From Akkermansiaceae bacterium (GTDB lineage: Bacteria > Verrucomicrobiota > Verrucomicrobiia > Verrucomicrobiales > Akkermansiaceae), in contig CAIVKO010000203.1 in NCBI GenBank assembly GCA_903906515.1, positions 1-37,802 of the forward strand: DNA of 37,802 nt. Direction: 5' to 3'. Shown in pieces: positions 7,894-15,235 of this stretch. The notes below the pieces were generated by a model that made no database searches, was not told the DNA's origin, and saw nothing but the letters and a program-made list of their open reading frames with translations. Numbering within the stretch: position 1 is the first letter of the stretch; each line of letters opens with the position of its first letter. Position numbers and translations under genes: made by a program.

Positions 7894-8033
7894 GTAGCGG
7901 CGGTCTGCGACCGTCGCTGATTCCCCCCTGGGGAGGAACGTTCAGGAAAAGCAAAAGAAGAGCTTCGCACATCTCAGCGGCATCGACGCTCATAGAGCGC
8001 CGCTACAAGCTTCGCAATCCGCCGCTACAGGCT
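7894..8033. repeat. REP-pair element, about 117 bp plus extra arm
   Basis: The left arm GTAGCGGCGGTCT-GCGACCGTCGCT (7894-7918) faces a right arm ending CGCCGCTACAAGC (8010). That gives a 117-bp element whose length and interior match the copy at 19537-19654: both have a run of C after the left arm, then AAAAGC and GCTTCG, then CTCA. A further half arm GCCGCTACAGGC lies at 8021-8032. It begins 13 bp after the xerD stop codon. Confidence 0.75.
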
Positions 8034-8134
8034 GAAATCCCGGCTTCGCGCCCCCGAATCCGGGACCAAGTGGAAGTATTCGAGATTTGCACTTGATTCC
8101 GGGGTGGGAAGTCCCTAGCCAATGGGCACCAACC

Positions 8135-8437
8135 ATGGGTCAACAATCGAATAAGATCATCAAACGCCGCCGTCGCGCCGACTACTTGAAGCGCAAAAAA
8201 GAGCTGGCTAAACTCGGCGGGCTCGTTAAACGGCCAGCCACCAAGAAGGAAACCACCGCCAAGGCACCTGCCAAGAAGGCCGCAGCCAAAAAGGCACCTG
8301 CCAAGAAGGTCGCAGCCAAAAAGGCACCTGCCAAAAAGGTGGCAGCCGCGACAGACGTGGCTGAAACCGCCGCCGTCGAGGTCACCGAGACCATCGAGAC
8401 CGCAGAAACCGCAGCACCGGATACCGCTGAGGCCTGA
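8135..8437 (+). CDS. Small Lys/Ala-rich bipolar-charge protein
   Basis: A 100-residue protein in three parts. Residues 1-28 are strongly basic (MGQQSNKIIKRRRRADYLKR). Residues about 38-70 hold three copies of a 10-residue repeat of the KAPAKKxAAK kind, as in histone-H1-like and AlgP-like tails. The last 30 residues are acidic, with Glu/Thr/Ala (VTETIETAETAAPDTAEA). The repeat is also seen at the DNA level as three 30-nt units from 8261. The basic part suggests nucleic-acid binding; the N-terminal arginine block resembles a conserved short verrucomicrobial protein I remember only vaguely. The start ATG at 8135 lacks a Shine-Dalgarno sequence. A strong terminator follows at once, so it is a single-gene unit. 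The function is unknown. Confidence 0.75.
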   Translation: MGQQSNKIIKRRRRADYLKRKKELAKLGGLVKRPATKKETTAKAPAKKAAAKKAPAKKVAAKKAPAKKVAAATDVAETAAVEVTETIETAETAAPDTAEA

Positions 8438-8464
8438 GTTTCCTCCACTGAGAGTTTTTTACTG

Positions 8465-8495
8465 ACGAGCCGCTCCGAAATGAGCGGCTCGTTTT
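8465..8495 (+). terminator. Rho-independent terminator
   Basis: The perfect 11-bp stem ACGAGCCGCTC / GAGCGGCTCGT has loop CGAAAT and runs into TTTT. It lies 28 bp after the stop codon of the Lys/Ala-rich protein gene. Confidence 0.9.
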
Positions 8496-8613
8496 GTGAT
8501 TCATGAAACGCCAGGGATTGACGCCGGGGAATTGTCCGGCCAGATTACACTTCGCACGGCGGAGTTTGACCGCTTCCTTGAAAGTCATCGATTTTATCCA
8601 CGTTTCCGACTTT

Positions 8614-11328
8614 ATGAAAATCCCCGGTTTTCTTATTTTTTCAAGTGTTCTGACCGTCGCGCTGGTTGTAGCGGCGAAGCCTGAGATTCCGACACCCGTG
8701 ATCGTGGAAGATCAGCAGGCCAAGGATATCGATGTCATGGTGCGACAACTCATGGACGAGAATTTCAAAGTCCGTGAAAAAGCCAGCCAGGATCTCTGGG
8801 AAATGGGGGACGCCGTGCTGCCGGCGTTGCAGGCTGCAGCAAACTCGCAAGAGCCGGAACAAGCATTGCGCGCCCGGGAACTCCTTCGGAAAATCCACCT
8901 GCGCATCACACCCGCCACCTCCCCCGACATCATCGCCATGGTCGAGCGATATGCCAAAGCCTCCGCCAACGAGAAAATGGAACTGCTTTCCAATATGACC
9001 CAAAAGCGGGCATGGCGACAAATGCTCAAGCTGTTTGCGGCGGAAACCAAGGAGGATATTCGCGCCAAACTGCGACCGTTGATGAGCGGAGTCTCCGTCC
9101 GCGCGGCACGCGAGGCCTTGACGAAGGGGAATGCGCGCGAAGCCCGCGAGTATCTGGAGATGGCACCCGTCGATCCGTCCAACCTGCTCGCTCTGGCAGA
9201 GTTTCACCGCACCCATGGCACACTCCAAGCGGAGCTCGACCGTGCGAAGACGCTCAAGGGTGCGCGCTCGGAAGCGTGGCAACTCGCGCTCCAAAGGGCT
9301 GCCGGAAATATCCCTGCCGCCCATGATGCGGCGATCGCCGCCGGGGAACCGCGCATCGCCGCCGCAATGTCGGCCCTCGCGGGCGACCCATTGCCATGGT
9401 TTCAATCGGGAAACACACAACGTGGCCGGGGTCAGTTCCATGTAGAAGAGCGGGACCCATTTGCGGAGGATGAGGGAGGGATCATGACCAAAGCTTATGC
9501 CGCGGCTGTTACCAAGCGGTGGAAGGGCCAACCGCTGCTTGCGCGGGACCTCAAAGCCCTCACCGATGCCGCGGCTTCGCATAATGCCTCGGTTGTCGCT
9601 ACCGCCGTGGGTGAGTTGTTCCTTCTCTGCGAGATCGAGACGGCGGAAAAGGCCTTTGCCAAAAACTCGCCACTGGCAGCGTTCATTCATTTCGAATCGC
9701 TAGAGAGGGTTCCCGAAGCTTTGTCCTCGTTAGGGATTGATCCCGCGCAACCGGATTACAAAAAATGGGTGGAAAAACGCTTCAAGAAAATCTCGAAAAA
9801 CAACATCGACGATCAACACGAAGTTTCCACCGAAAACGAAGAACTCCTGTTACTGGCAAATTTCCTCGAACGCAGAGGGCTCCACGACGAGGCTTGGGAT
9901 GCGTTTTCCCCTCCCTTGCACGTTCTTCTTAAGGAAGATGAGAGCCGTTTCATCGATTTCCTTGGCAGCCTGTTTGAAGGCAGGGCCAGGCAACTGGGCG
10001 CGCCCAAGCTGGCGACCCGGATTGCGAGGGAATGGGCGGGCAATGATGCGAAACGCTGGGATGAAATGGTGACAGCCTCATTCGGTGACAATGAAGATGT
10101 GCAGGCCTGGTGGACATGGCTTGCGGACCTCGACCCCAAAACCACCCTGCCGGAACGGTTTGACGGACTCTTCGCCCTCAACTCCGCAGGAGGCGATCCC
10201 TCCGGTCTCCGCGAAAAATGGCTGACCCACGTATGGAAACAAGTGGACGGACTTCCAGCCGGAGAGAAGACGCCGCTGCTCAAACGCATTCTGACGCTGG
10301 GAATCGGAACCGGTGATGTGACCAATACCTTGAGGGCCTGGGACCAACTTGCCATTGAGGACCGACCGGAAAATTTCTGGCTTGAAGTCATCTTCCATCT
10401 ATCAGCCGCAGGTCGCTGGGACGATTGCGCCGCGCTGATTCTCAAACAAATCGACGAAATGGCAAAAACCAGGGACGACCAAAATCCAGCCCTGCATGCC
10501 TACATCGCATCCGCCTTCCGCAAGGCAGGACGTCTTCAAGATGCCGCGGTCCACGATGCATGGGTCGAAAAACTCGCTCTCGGTGATGCGGAAACCGCCA
10601 TCCAGATCGGCCAAGGATATGCATTCGGTCTCGACTTCGATCGCGCGGCGGAATGGTGGACCAGGGCAGCCCGCGAGGCCGACCCGGATTCTGGTGAAAT
10701 GGAATCCGCATTCAAACTTCATGCGGACATCTTGTTGAAAAACGGTAATTGGAAAGAAGCCGCCGCCGTCAGCGAGGCGCTTATCTGGATGAACCCTCCA
10801 AACGGTTCCGTGCTGGAGAGTCCGCTGCCAATCATGCGCCTCCGTTTGCAGGCGGACATGGCCCGGGCCTTCGGCATGTTGAAAACCAACCGTCCGGCAG
10901 CACTCGCGATCCTGGATAAATGCCACAAGATTTACTCCCGCGACGGATCCCTCGCGGATTTCTTCTTCCCCTCGCTCCGCAAGGAGGGGCTCATGAAGGA
11001 ACACGACGCATGGTTCGACGAAACATGGGCGCAGATCAGCGAGGTCGTCAAACTCTATCCGGAATCCGACAACACCGGAAATACAGCGGCCTGGTTCGCC
11101 GCCCGCGCTGCTAGAAATCTCGACGAAGCCGAAAAAATCCTTACCCGCTCGCTTGCCGCGAGGCCCCACCAATCCGCCTATCTGGACACCATGGCGGAAA
11201 TCCAGTTCGCCCGGGGAGACCGTAAAAAAGCCCTCGAATGGTCGGCAAAGGCCGTCAACCACCTGCCAAAAGACCCGGATTTACGCCGCCAGCAGCTCCG
11301 ATTTCTATCCGATCCAATGCCCGAATGA
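8614..11328 (+). CDS. Large secreted HEAT/TPR-like repeat protein
   Basis: A 904-residue exported protein built of helical repeats. The signal peptide is at residues 1-22 (KIPGFLIFSSVLTVALVVAA, then KPEIP). Residues about 35-95 form the HEAT-like module frequent in planctomycetes and Verrucomicrobia (NFKVREKASQDLWEMGDAVL, then ARELLRKI). The rest is tetratricopeptide-like helical hairpins with conserved Ala/Leu/Trp spacing, ending in a clear TPR pair (AYLDTMAEIQFARGDRKKAL). No catalytic motif is seen. I chose the ATG at 8614 because it begins the signal peptide; the ORF also opens at 8503, immediately after the terminator stem. An RDD membrane protein gene follows after 70 bp, so they may be cotranscribed. 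Its role is probably protein-protein assembly in the periplasm. Confidence 0.88.
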   Translation: MKIPGFLIFSSVLTVALVVAAKPEIPTPVIVEDQQAKDIDVMVRQLMDENFKVREKASQDLWEMGDAVLPALQAAANSQEPEQALRARELLRKIHLRITPATSPDIIAMVERYAKASANEKMELLSNMTQKRAWRQMLKLFAAETKEDIRAKLRPLMSGVSVRAAREALTKGNAREAREYLEMAPVDPSNLLALAEFHRTHGTLQAELDRAKTLKGARSEAWQLALQRAAGNIPAAHDAAIAAGEPRIAAAMSALAGDPLPWFQSGNTQRGRGQFHVEERDPFAEDEGGIMTKAYAAAVTKRWKGQPLLARDLKALTDAAASHNASVVATAVGELFLLCEIETAEKAFAKNSPLAAFIHFESLERVPEALSSLGIDPAQPDYKKWVEKRFKKISKNNIDDQHEVSTENEELLLLANFLERRGLHDEAWDAFSPPLHVLLKEDESRFIDFLGSLFEGRARQLGAPKLATRIAREWAGNDAKRWDEMVTASFGDNEDVQAWWTWLADLDPKTTLPERFDGLFALNSAGGDPSGLREKWLTHVWKQVDGLPAGEKTPLLKRILTLGIGTGDVTNTLRAWDQLAIEDRPENFWLEVIFHLSAAGRWDDCAALILKQIDEMAKTRDDQNPALHAYIASAFRKAGRLQDAAVHDAWVEKLALGDAETAIQIGQGYAFGLDFDRAAEWWTRAAREADPDSGEMESAFKLHADILLKNGNWKEAAAVSEALIWMNPPNGSVLESPLPIMRLRLQADMARAFGMLKTNRPAALAILDKCHKIYSRDGSLADFFFPSLRKEGLMKEHDAWFDETWAQISEVVKLYPESDNTGNTAAWFAARAARNLDEAEKILTRSLAARPHQSAYLDTMAEIQFARGDRKKALEWSAKAVNHLPKDPDLRRQQLRFLSDPMPE

Positions 11329-11398
11329 ACCATCCGCCGCATCCCTCCGCTGAAAAAATGGATGGAGATGCGGATTTGAACGGTTAGAACCCCACCCC

Positions 11399-12121
11399 AT
11401 GGCTGAAACCGAAAAAATCGATACCCTGCAATCGGTGGAACTCGCCGAGGGCGTGGAAATCCGCCTGCGCATGGCGGGTCCAGTGCCGAGGGCCGGCGCG
11501 TATTTGATCGATTTCATCATCCGCGCCGCACTTCTGGTGGGCGGCAGCATTGTGATTTCGATCGCCGGCGTGGCCATCGGCGGCAAGGTGGCGCAGGGAT
11601 TGCTGATGCTGGCCTGGTTTCTAATGGATTGGCTCTATCCGGTCGTGTTCGAGGCCGGAAAACGCGGGGCCACACCTGGCAAGCGGATCGCGGGCCTGCG
11701 GGTGGTGCAGGCCACTGGATCGCCCATTACGCTGGGTCAGGCGATTATCCGGAATTTCCTGCGCTTCATCGATGGCATGCCGGTTTTCACTTATGCCTTC
11801 GGCGTGACGAGTTGTCTGGCGACAAAACGTTTCCAACGACTCGGCGACCTCGCCGCTGGCACGGTGGTGATCTACGACCGTATCCAGGCGATGCCGGTGA
11901 CATCGGCTCCTCCGCCGATCGCCGCCGCGCCGATTCCAGTCGGCCTAACTGCGGATGAAACACGGGCGCTGGCATTGTTCCGGGAGCGCGCCGGCCTGTG
12001 GTCGGAAGGAAGACGTGCGGAAATCGCCGATCAGGCATCCGTCCTAACGGGCGCAACCGGTGTCACCGGCGTCAGCCGCCTCATGGCCATGGCGCACTGG
12101 GTGCAGGAGAAACGGGATTGA
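11399..12121 (+). CDS. RDD family integral membrane protein
   Basis: A 240-residue RDD-family membrane protein. The N-terminus is a short soluble leader (VELAEGVEIRLRMAGPVPR), followed by the family signature arginine and aspartates (RAGAYLIDFIIRAALLVGG). Three or four membrane segments lie at about residues 37-60, 65-88 and 120-150. The motif KRGATPGKRIAGLRVV between them is strongly conserved in the family. The C-terminal 80 residues are cytosolic, with Pro/Ala then a helical region (ALALFRERAGLWSEGRRAEI). The transported substrate of most members is unknown; a few act in ion exchange. It follows the secreted HEAT/TPR gene by 70 bp. The stop codon overlaps the first bases of a palindromic repeat. 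Confidence 0.88.
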   Translation: MAETEKIDTLQSVELAEGVEIRLRMAGPVPRAGAYLIDFIIRAALLVGGSIVISIAGVAIGGKVAQGLLMLAWFLMDWLYPVVFEAGKRGATPGKRIAGLRVVQATGSPITLGQAIIRNFLRFIDGMPVFTYAFGVTSCLATKRFQRLGDLAAGTVVIYDRIQAMPVTSAPPPIAAAPIPVGLTADETRALALFRERAGLWSEGRRAEIADQASVLTGATGVTGVSRLMAMAHWVQEKRD

Positions 12122-12301
12122 GCTGTCTGAATATTGTCAAAGGCAGGGATCCGACCTCCGGGCGGTCCAGAGCATGGGAAGCGAATGCATGGAGAATGAG
12201 CAGATCACCCGAGCCACGGCATTCTCAGAATCATTCTCACCTCATGCGCGGACCGCCCGGAGGATCGGTCCCTGCCTCAGGCAATATTCAGACAGGCTCT
12301 C
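12120..12301. repeat. Long palindromic repeat, copy B (complete)
   Basis: This is the most complete copy. Left arm GAGCTGTCTGAATATTG then GGCAGGGA, CTCCGGGCGGTCC. Right arm GGACCGCCCGGAGGATCGG, TCCCTGCC, then CAATATTCAGACAGGCTC. The arms are about 48 nt each. The interior contains GAGAATGAG and CTCATGCG/CATTCTC motifs that can also pair. It lies between convergent genes and could serve as a bidirectional terminator or RNA-stabilising structure. Confidence 0.9.
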
Positions 12302-12311
12302 ACACGGTTCA

Positions 12312-13634
12312 TCAGATCTCCCAACCTTTGCGATAGCTGCGCCTCACAAGCTTGTCAGCCTCTGCATGATTGGTGATTTTCAAGGCGGCGGAGTCCCACT
12401 CGATCAATTGACCCGGAAACGGACTGGCGAGACAACCTAACAAAACAGCCTCGGTCAGTGGGCCCGCAAGATCCAGATGCGCGCCTGTTTTACGTTCCCC
12501 CTTGAGGCTGCAATCGATAAACTCGTGATAATGGTTGACGGTTGTGACTTCAGGCATTTTGTAGCCTCCGAACTTCTCCTTTGGAAACAACAACGGCGCG
12601 CCACAGTGGGGAAACAGGATAACCCCATCCGTGCCGATGAACACGCTGCCTTCCCCCGACAACCGGCCACCAGCGGCCGCCACCACTTCCTGCGGGGGCT
12701 TCGCGCTCCCATCATACCACATCACTTTCACCGTATCTCCCGCCGTGTGGGCCGTACCTTTGAATGTGTATTCCACGGTGCCGTTGTTGGCCCAGTTGAC
12801 GGCATTCAGCGGCGCGGGACCGGTGCTGCGCACGGAAACCGGTGCGGCCAGCGCCAGCGCGCGGAACCACGCGCTGAACATGTGGCAACCCATGTCGCCC
12901 AATGTGCCGGTGCCGAAATCACGACGACGACGCCATTGCATGGGATGGTAGTAACCCTTGATGAACGGTCGCTCCGCCGCCGGACCTAACCAGAGATTCC
13001 AGTCGAAATTCGCAGGCACCTCGTCTTTCCGCTCAGGTACCGGAGCCATGTCACCCCATTGCTTGCCCGACCAACTGTGCACCTCCTTGATCTTGCCGAT
13101 GGCCCCTTGCTGGACCAAAGCGACCGCCCTTCGCTCTCCGGCCCCCGCCGAAATTTGGATGCCCATTTGTGTCACCACCCCCATTTCCCGCGCCTTTTCC
13201 GTGAGTTTCCGGCACTCGAAAAGGTTCTGCGCCAGGGGTTTTTGCACATAAAGATGCTTGCGCATGGACATCGCCGCCAATCCGATCGGACCGTGCATGT
13301 TATCGGGCGTCGAGACATTCACCGTATCGATCCGCTCCCCCTCTTTGGCTAACAATTCCCGCCAGTCTTTGTAGCACACCGCCTGCGGAAATTGCTTCTT
13401 CATGGCATCGAGATGGCCGGCATCGACGTCGCACAAGGCAACGATCTCAACCATCGGGTGGCTGGCAATCTCCATCAAGTCCGATTGGCCCATACTCCCG
13501 ACCCCGATGGCGGCGTGGCGCAACTTGGCATTGGGCGAAGCGGCACGAACACCGCTGGTCATCCATGGAGCGGCAAAAAAACCAGCTGCTGTGGTGTGGA
13601 GAAACCTGCGGCGCGTAAGCTGTGGCGTGATCAT
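12312..13634 (-). CDS. Tat-exported Gfo/Idh/MocA family oxidoreductase
   Basis: A 440-residue NAD(P)-dependent oxidoreductase of the Gfo/Idh/MocA family, probably acting on a sugar or sugar acid. It carries a twin-arginine signal (TRRRFLHTTAAGFFAAPW), so it should be exported folded with its cofactor. The Rossmann fold follows, with AIGVGSMGQSDL at about residue 40 and EIVALCDVD further on. The family lysine motif appears as VQKPLAQN instead of EKPL. The substrate domain contains GDMGCHMFSAWFRAL, with the His expected in the active site. Such Tat-exported members are abundant in Planctomycetes and Verrucomicrobia and are tied to polysaccharide use. It is monocistronic, with convergent RDD and divergent fabD neighbours. 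A 14-bp palindrome lies about 115 bp upstream. Confidence 0.9.
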   Translation of the reverse strand: MITPQLTRRRFLHTTAAGFFAAPWMTSGVRAASPNAKLRHAAIGVGSMGQSDLMEIASHPMVEIVALCDVDAGHLDAMKKQFPQAVCYKDWRELLAKEGERIDTVNVSTPDNMHGPIGLAAMSMRKHLYVQKPLAQNLFECRKLTEKAREMGVVTQMGIQISAGAGERRAVALVQQGAIGKIKEVHSWSGKQWGDMAPVPERKDEVPANFDWNLWLGPAAERPFIKGYYHPMQWRRRRDFGTGTLGDMGCHMFSAWFRALALAAPVSVRSTGPAPLNAVNWANNGTVEYTFKGTAHTAGDTVKVMWYDGSAKPPQEVVAAAGGRLSGEGSVFIGTDGVILFPHCGAPLLFPKEKFGGYKMPEVTTVNHYHEFIDCSLKGERKTGAHLDLAGPLTEAVLLGCLASPFPGQLIEWDSAALKITNHAEADKLVRRSYRKGWEI

Positions 13635-13748
13635 CGTTTAAAAACGCGACAATCTCCCGAATCCTTTCAATAAGTAGCGGATCACGAGCGGCCCACCACA
13701 CCAAATCATCCTGACAAATTTCCCAATAATACCTGTTAGCAAATCATA

Positions 13749-13762
13749 CGGACGATCGTCCG
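13749..13762. promoter_or_regulatory. 14-bp perfect palindrome, candidate operator
   Basis: CGGACGATCGTCCG reads the same on both strands. It lies about 115 bp upstream of the oxidoreductase start and has the size and symmetry of a binding site for a dimeric repressor such as LacI or GntR types. This is inference only: no second copy or regulator gene is seen in the window. Confidence 0.3.
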
Positions 13763-13830
13763 AATAATCGGGAGAAAAAGTTGAGCACGGGTGCTTGGGC
13801 ACGTGAACGCTTCAACCCAAAGAAGTAAAT

Positions 13831-13964
13831 GAACCGCAGATTCACGCAGATGGACGTTAATATTAAGAGGTTCACGAAAAATTAGGCATTAACCCTATGA
13901 GCGAGCGCCCTGATCAACACAACTCATTGATTATCTGCGTTCATCTGCGTCCATCTGCGGTTCA
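13831..13964. repeat. Inverted repeat with CGCAGATGGA-type arms
   Basis: Left arm GAACCGCAGATTCACGCAGA, TGGACG (13831-13856). Right arm ATCTGCGTTCATCTGCGT, CCATCTGCGGTTC (13933-13963). The arms are built of roughly 10-nt CGCAGATxxA units and pair around a spacer of about 75 nt. This sequence type is scattered through many unrelated environmental genomes. The element lies about 100 bp upstream of fabD. Confidence 0.85.
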
Positions 13965-14063
13965 ATTATTCTTACTAGCGCCAGAACGGCATTTGAGGAG
14001 GTTTACTGACCCTATGGTTTTACGCTTTTCATAAGAGGCATCATCCCATAGACATCCCTCGAC

Positions 14064-14993
14064 ATGAGCCAAATCGTTCTTCTTTTCTCCGGACAAGGCG
14101 CCCAGAAGGTGGGCATGGGCAAGGATTTTGTGGAAGCCTCTCCCGCCGCACGCGAAATGGCCGCCAAGGCCGATGAAGCCCTCGGATTCTCCATCTCGGA
14201 AATCATGTTTGAGGGACCGGAGGAAGAACTGACGAAAACCTCACGCTGCCAGCCAGCCCTTTACCTGCACGGATTGATGGCACTCGCCCTGATTTCGGAG
14301 CGCCTGCCGAAGCTTACGCCGGTCGCTGCCGCAGGGCTCTCTCTCGGTGAATTCACCGCGCACGCCGCCGCTGGCACATTTTCGTTTGAGGATGGCCTGC
14401 GCATCGTTGGCAAACGCGGAGCATTCATGGAAGAAGCCTGCCTCGCCACCGAAGGTGCGATGGCGGCGTTGATCGGCGGAGAAGAAGACCAAGTCCGCGA
14501 ACTCGCCAAAGCGGCGGATGTGGATGTCGCCAATCTCAATGCTCCAGGCCAGATCGTGTTATCGGGCAGCTCGGCCAATATCGATATCGCCGTGGCCAAG
14601 GCCAAGGAGTTCGGCATCCGCCGGGCCATCAAGCTCAACGTCGCCGGAGCCTACCACTCGCGCCTCATGCAGAGCGCACAGGACAAGCTCGCGGTGGAAT
14701 TGGCCGCCCTGACCTTCCAATCGCCCAAGATTCCCGTGGTCTGCAACTACGCCGCCACCACCGTCTCCGAGTCCGCGGAAATCCGCACCATGCTCGAAAA
14801 CCAAGTCACCGGCTCCGTCCGCTGGACCGCCTCGATCCAAGCGCTCATCGCCATGGGTCACCGGAATTTCCTCGAACTCGGGCCCGGCAAGATCATCGCA
14901 GGCCTCGTCGGAAAAATCGATAAAGACGCCGTTGTTCACTCGGTGGACGACATCGCCAGCCTGGAAGCCGCAGTCGAAGCATTGGGCAAATAA
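14064..14993 (+). CDS. fabD: Malonyl-CoA:ACP transacylase FabD
   Basis: A 309-residue acyltransferase that moves malonyl from CoA to acyl carrier protein, starting fatty acid chain extension. Visible active-site elements are the N-terminal oxyanion-hole glutamine in FSGQGAQ (Q11-Q14 region), the nucleophile S93 in GLSLGEFTAH, R118 in VGKRGAFM and the catalytic H208 in GAYHSRLM. The usual GHSxGE motif has leucine in place of histidine, a variant also known in other phyla. Length is normal. It is not next to fabH, fabG or acpP, which often accompany it. The ATG at 14064 has no Shine-Dalgarno sequence; MSQIVLLFSGQGAQ is the normal family beginning. tRNA-Asp follows 92 bp after the stop codon. 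Confidence 0.95.
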   Translation: MSQIVLLFSGQGAQKVGMGKDFVEASPAAREMAAKADEALGFSISEIMFEGPEEELTKTSRCQPALYLHGLMALALISERLPKLTPVAAAGLSLGEFTAHAAAGTFSFEDGLRIVGKRGAFMEEACLATEGAMAALIGGEEDQVRELAKAADVDVANLNAPGQIVLSGSSANIDIAVAKAKEFGIRRAIKLNVAGAYHSRLMQSAQDKLAVELAALTFQSPKIPVVCNYAATTVSESAEIRTMLENQVTGSVRWTASIQALIAMGHRNFLELGPGKIIAGLVGKIDKDAVVHSVDDIASLEAAVEALGK

Positions 14994-15034
14994 CGGCGAT
15001 TCGAAAAAAATTTCACCGATGCGAAAAAAAGGTG

Positions 15035-15063
15035 TTGCGCTCACGCGGGTAGGCCCATAGCGT
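15035..15063 (+). promoter_or_regulatory. Predicted promoter of tRNA-Asp
   Basis: TTGCGC at 15035-15040 and TAGCGT at 15058-15063 are separated by 17 bp, and the tRNA begins 22 bp after the -10 box. Spacing and position fit a sigma70-type promoter with a short leader. The -10 box is weak, so this is a prediction. Confidence 0.4.
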
Positions 15064-15085
15064 CCGCGCCACCCGAACGGGACAT

Positions 15086-15162
15086 GGAGCGGTAGCTCAG
15101 TTGGTTAGAGCGCCAGCCTGTCACGTTGGAGGTCGCGGGTTCGAGCCCCGTCCGCTCCGCCA
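15086..15162 (+). tRNA. tRNA-Asp (anticodon GUC)
   Basis: A 77-nt cloverleaf. The acceptor stem GGAGCGG pairs with CCGCTCC; the D arm is GCTCAGTTGGTTAGAGC. The anticodon loop is CTGTCAC with anticodon GTC, and the T arm is GCGGGTTCGAGCCCCGT. The 3' CCA is encoded. It closely resembles bacterial tRNA-Asp. The der ORF technically opens inside it at 15101, but the real der start lies downstream. Confidence 0.97.
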
Positions 15163-15180
15163 TCCCTGTTCGAGAACGAA

Positions 15181-15206
15181 CCCCGCCCGCAACGGCGGGG
15201 TTTTTT
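15181..15206 (+). terminator. Rho-independent terminator after tRNA-Asp
   Basis: Stem CCCCGCC / GGCGGGG with loop CGCAAC and a TTTTTT tract, 18 bp beyond the tRNA 3' end. It lies only 30 bp before the der start codon, so der either has a promoter overlapping this stretch or depends on read-through. Confidence 0.88.
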
Positions 15207-15235
15207 CTTGGGGTTTCTCCATATTACTGCATCTT

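Larger units (their letters stand above)
13635..14063. other. Divergent intergenic region
   Basis: This gap separates the minus-strand oxidoreductase from fabD. It contains the 14-bp palindrome CGGACGATCGTCCG at 13749-13762 and a large inverted repeat with repetitive arms at 13831-13964. Short ORFs on the minus strand near 13640-13704 give an amphipathic-looking peptide, but nothing recognisable. I could not assign the fabD promoter. Confidence 0.55.

Noticed and set aside
8503-8613. 37-codon N-terminal extension of the HEAT/TPR protein
   Set aside because: It would bury the signal peptide behind a charged leader. The ATG at 8614 gives a normal signal peptide.
15101-15235. N-terminal extension of der
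   Set aside because: It runs through tRNA-Asp and its terminator. The family begins at PTVAIVGRPNVGKS.
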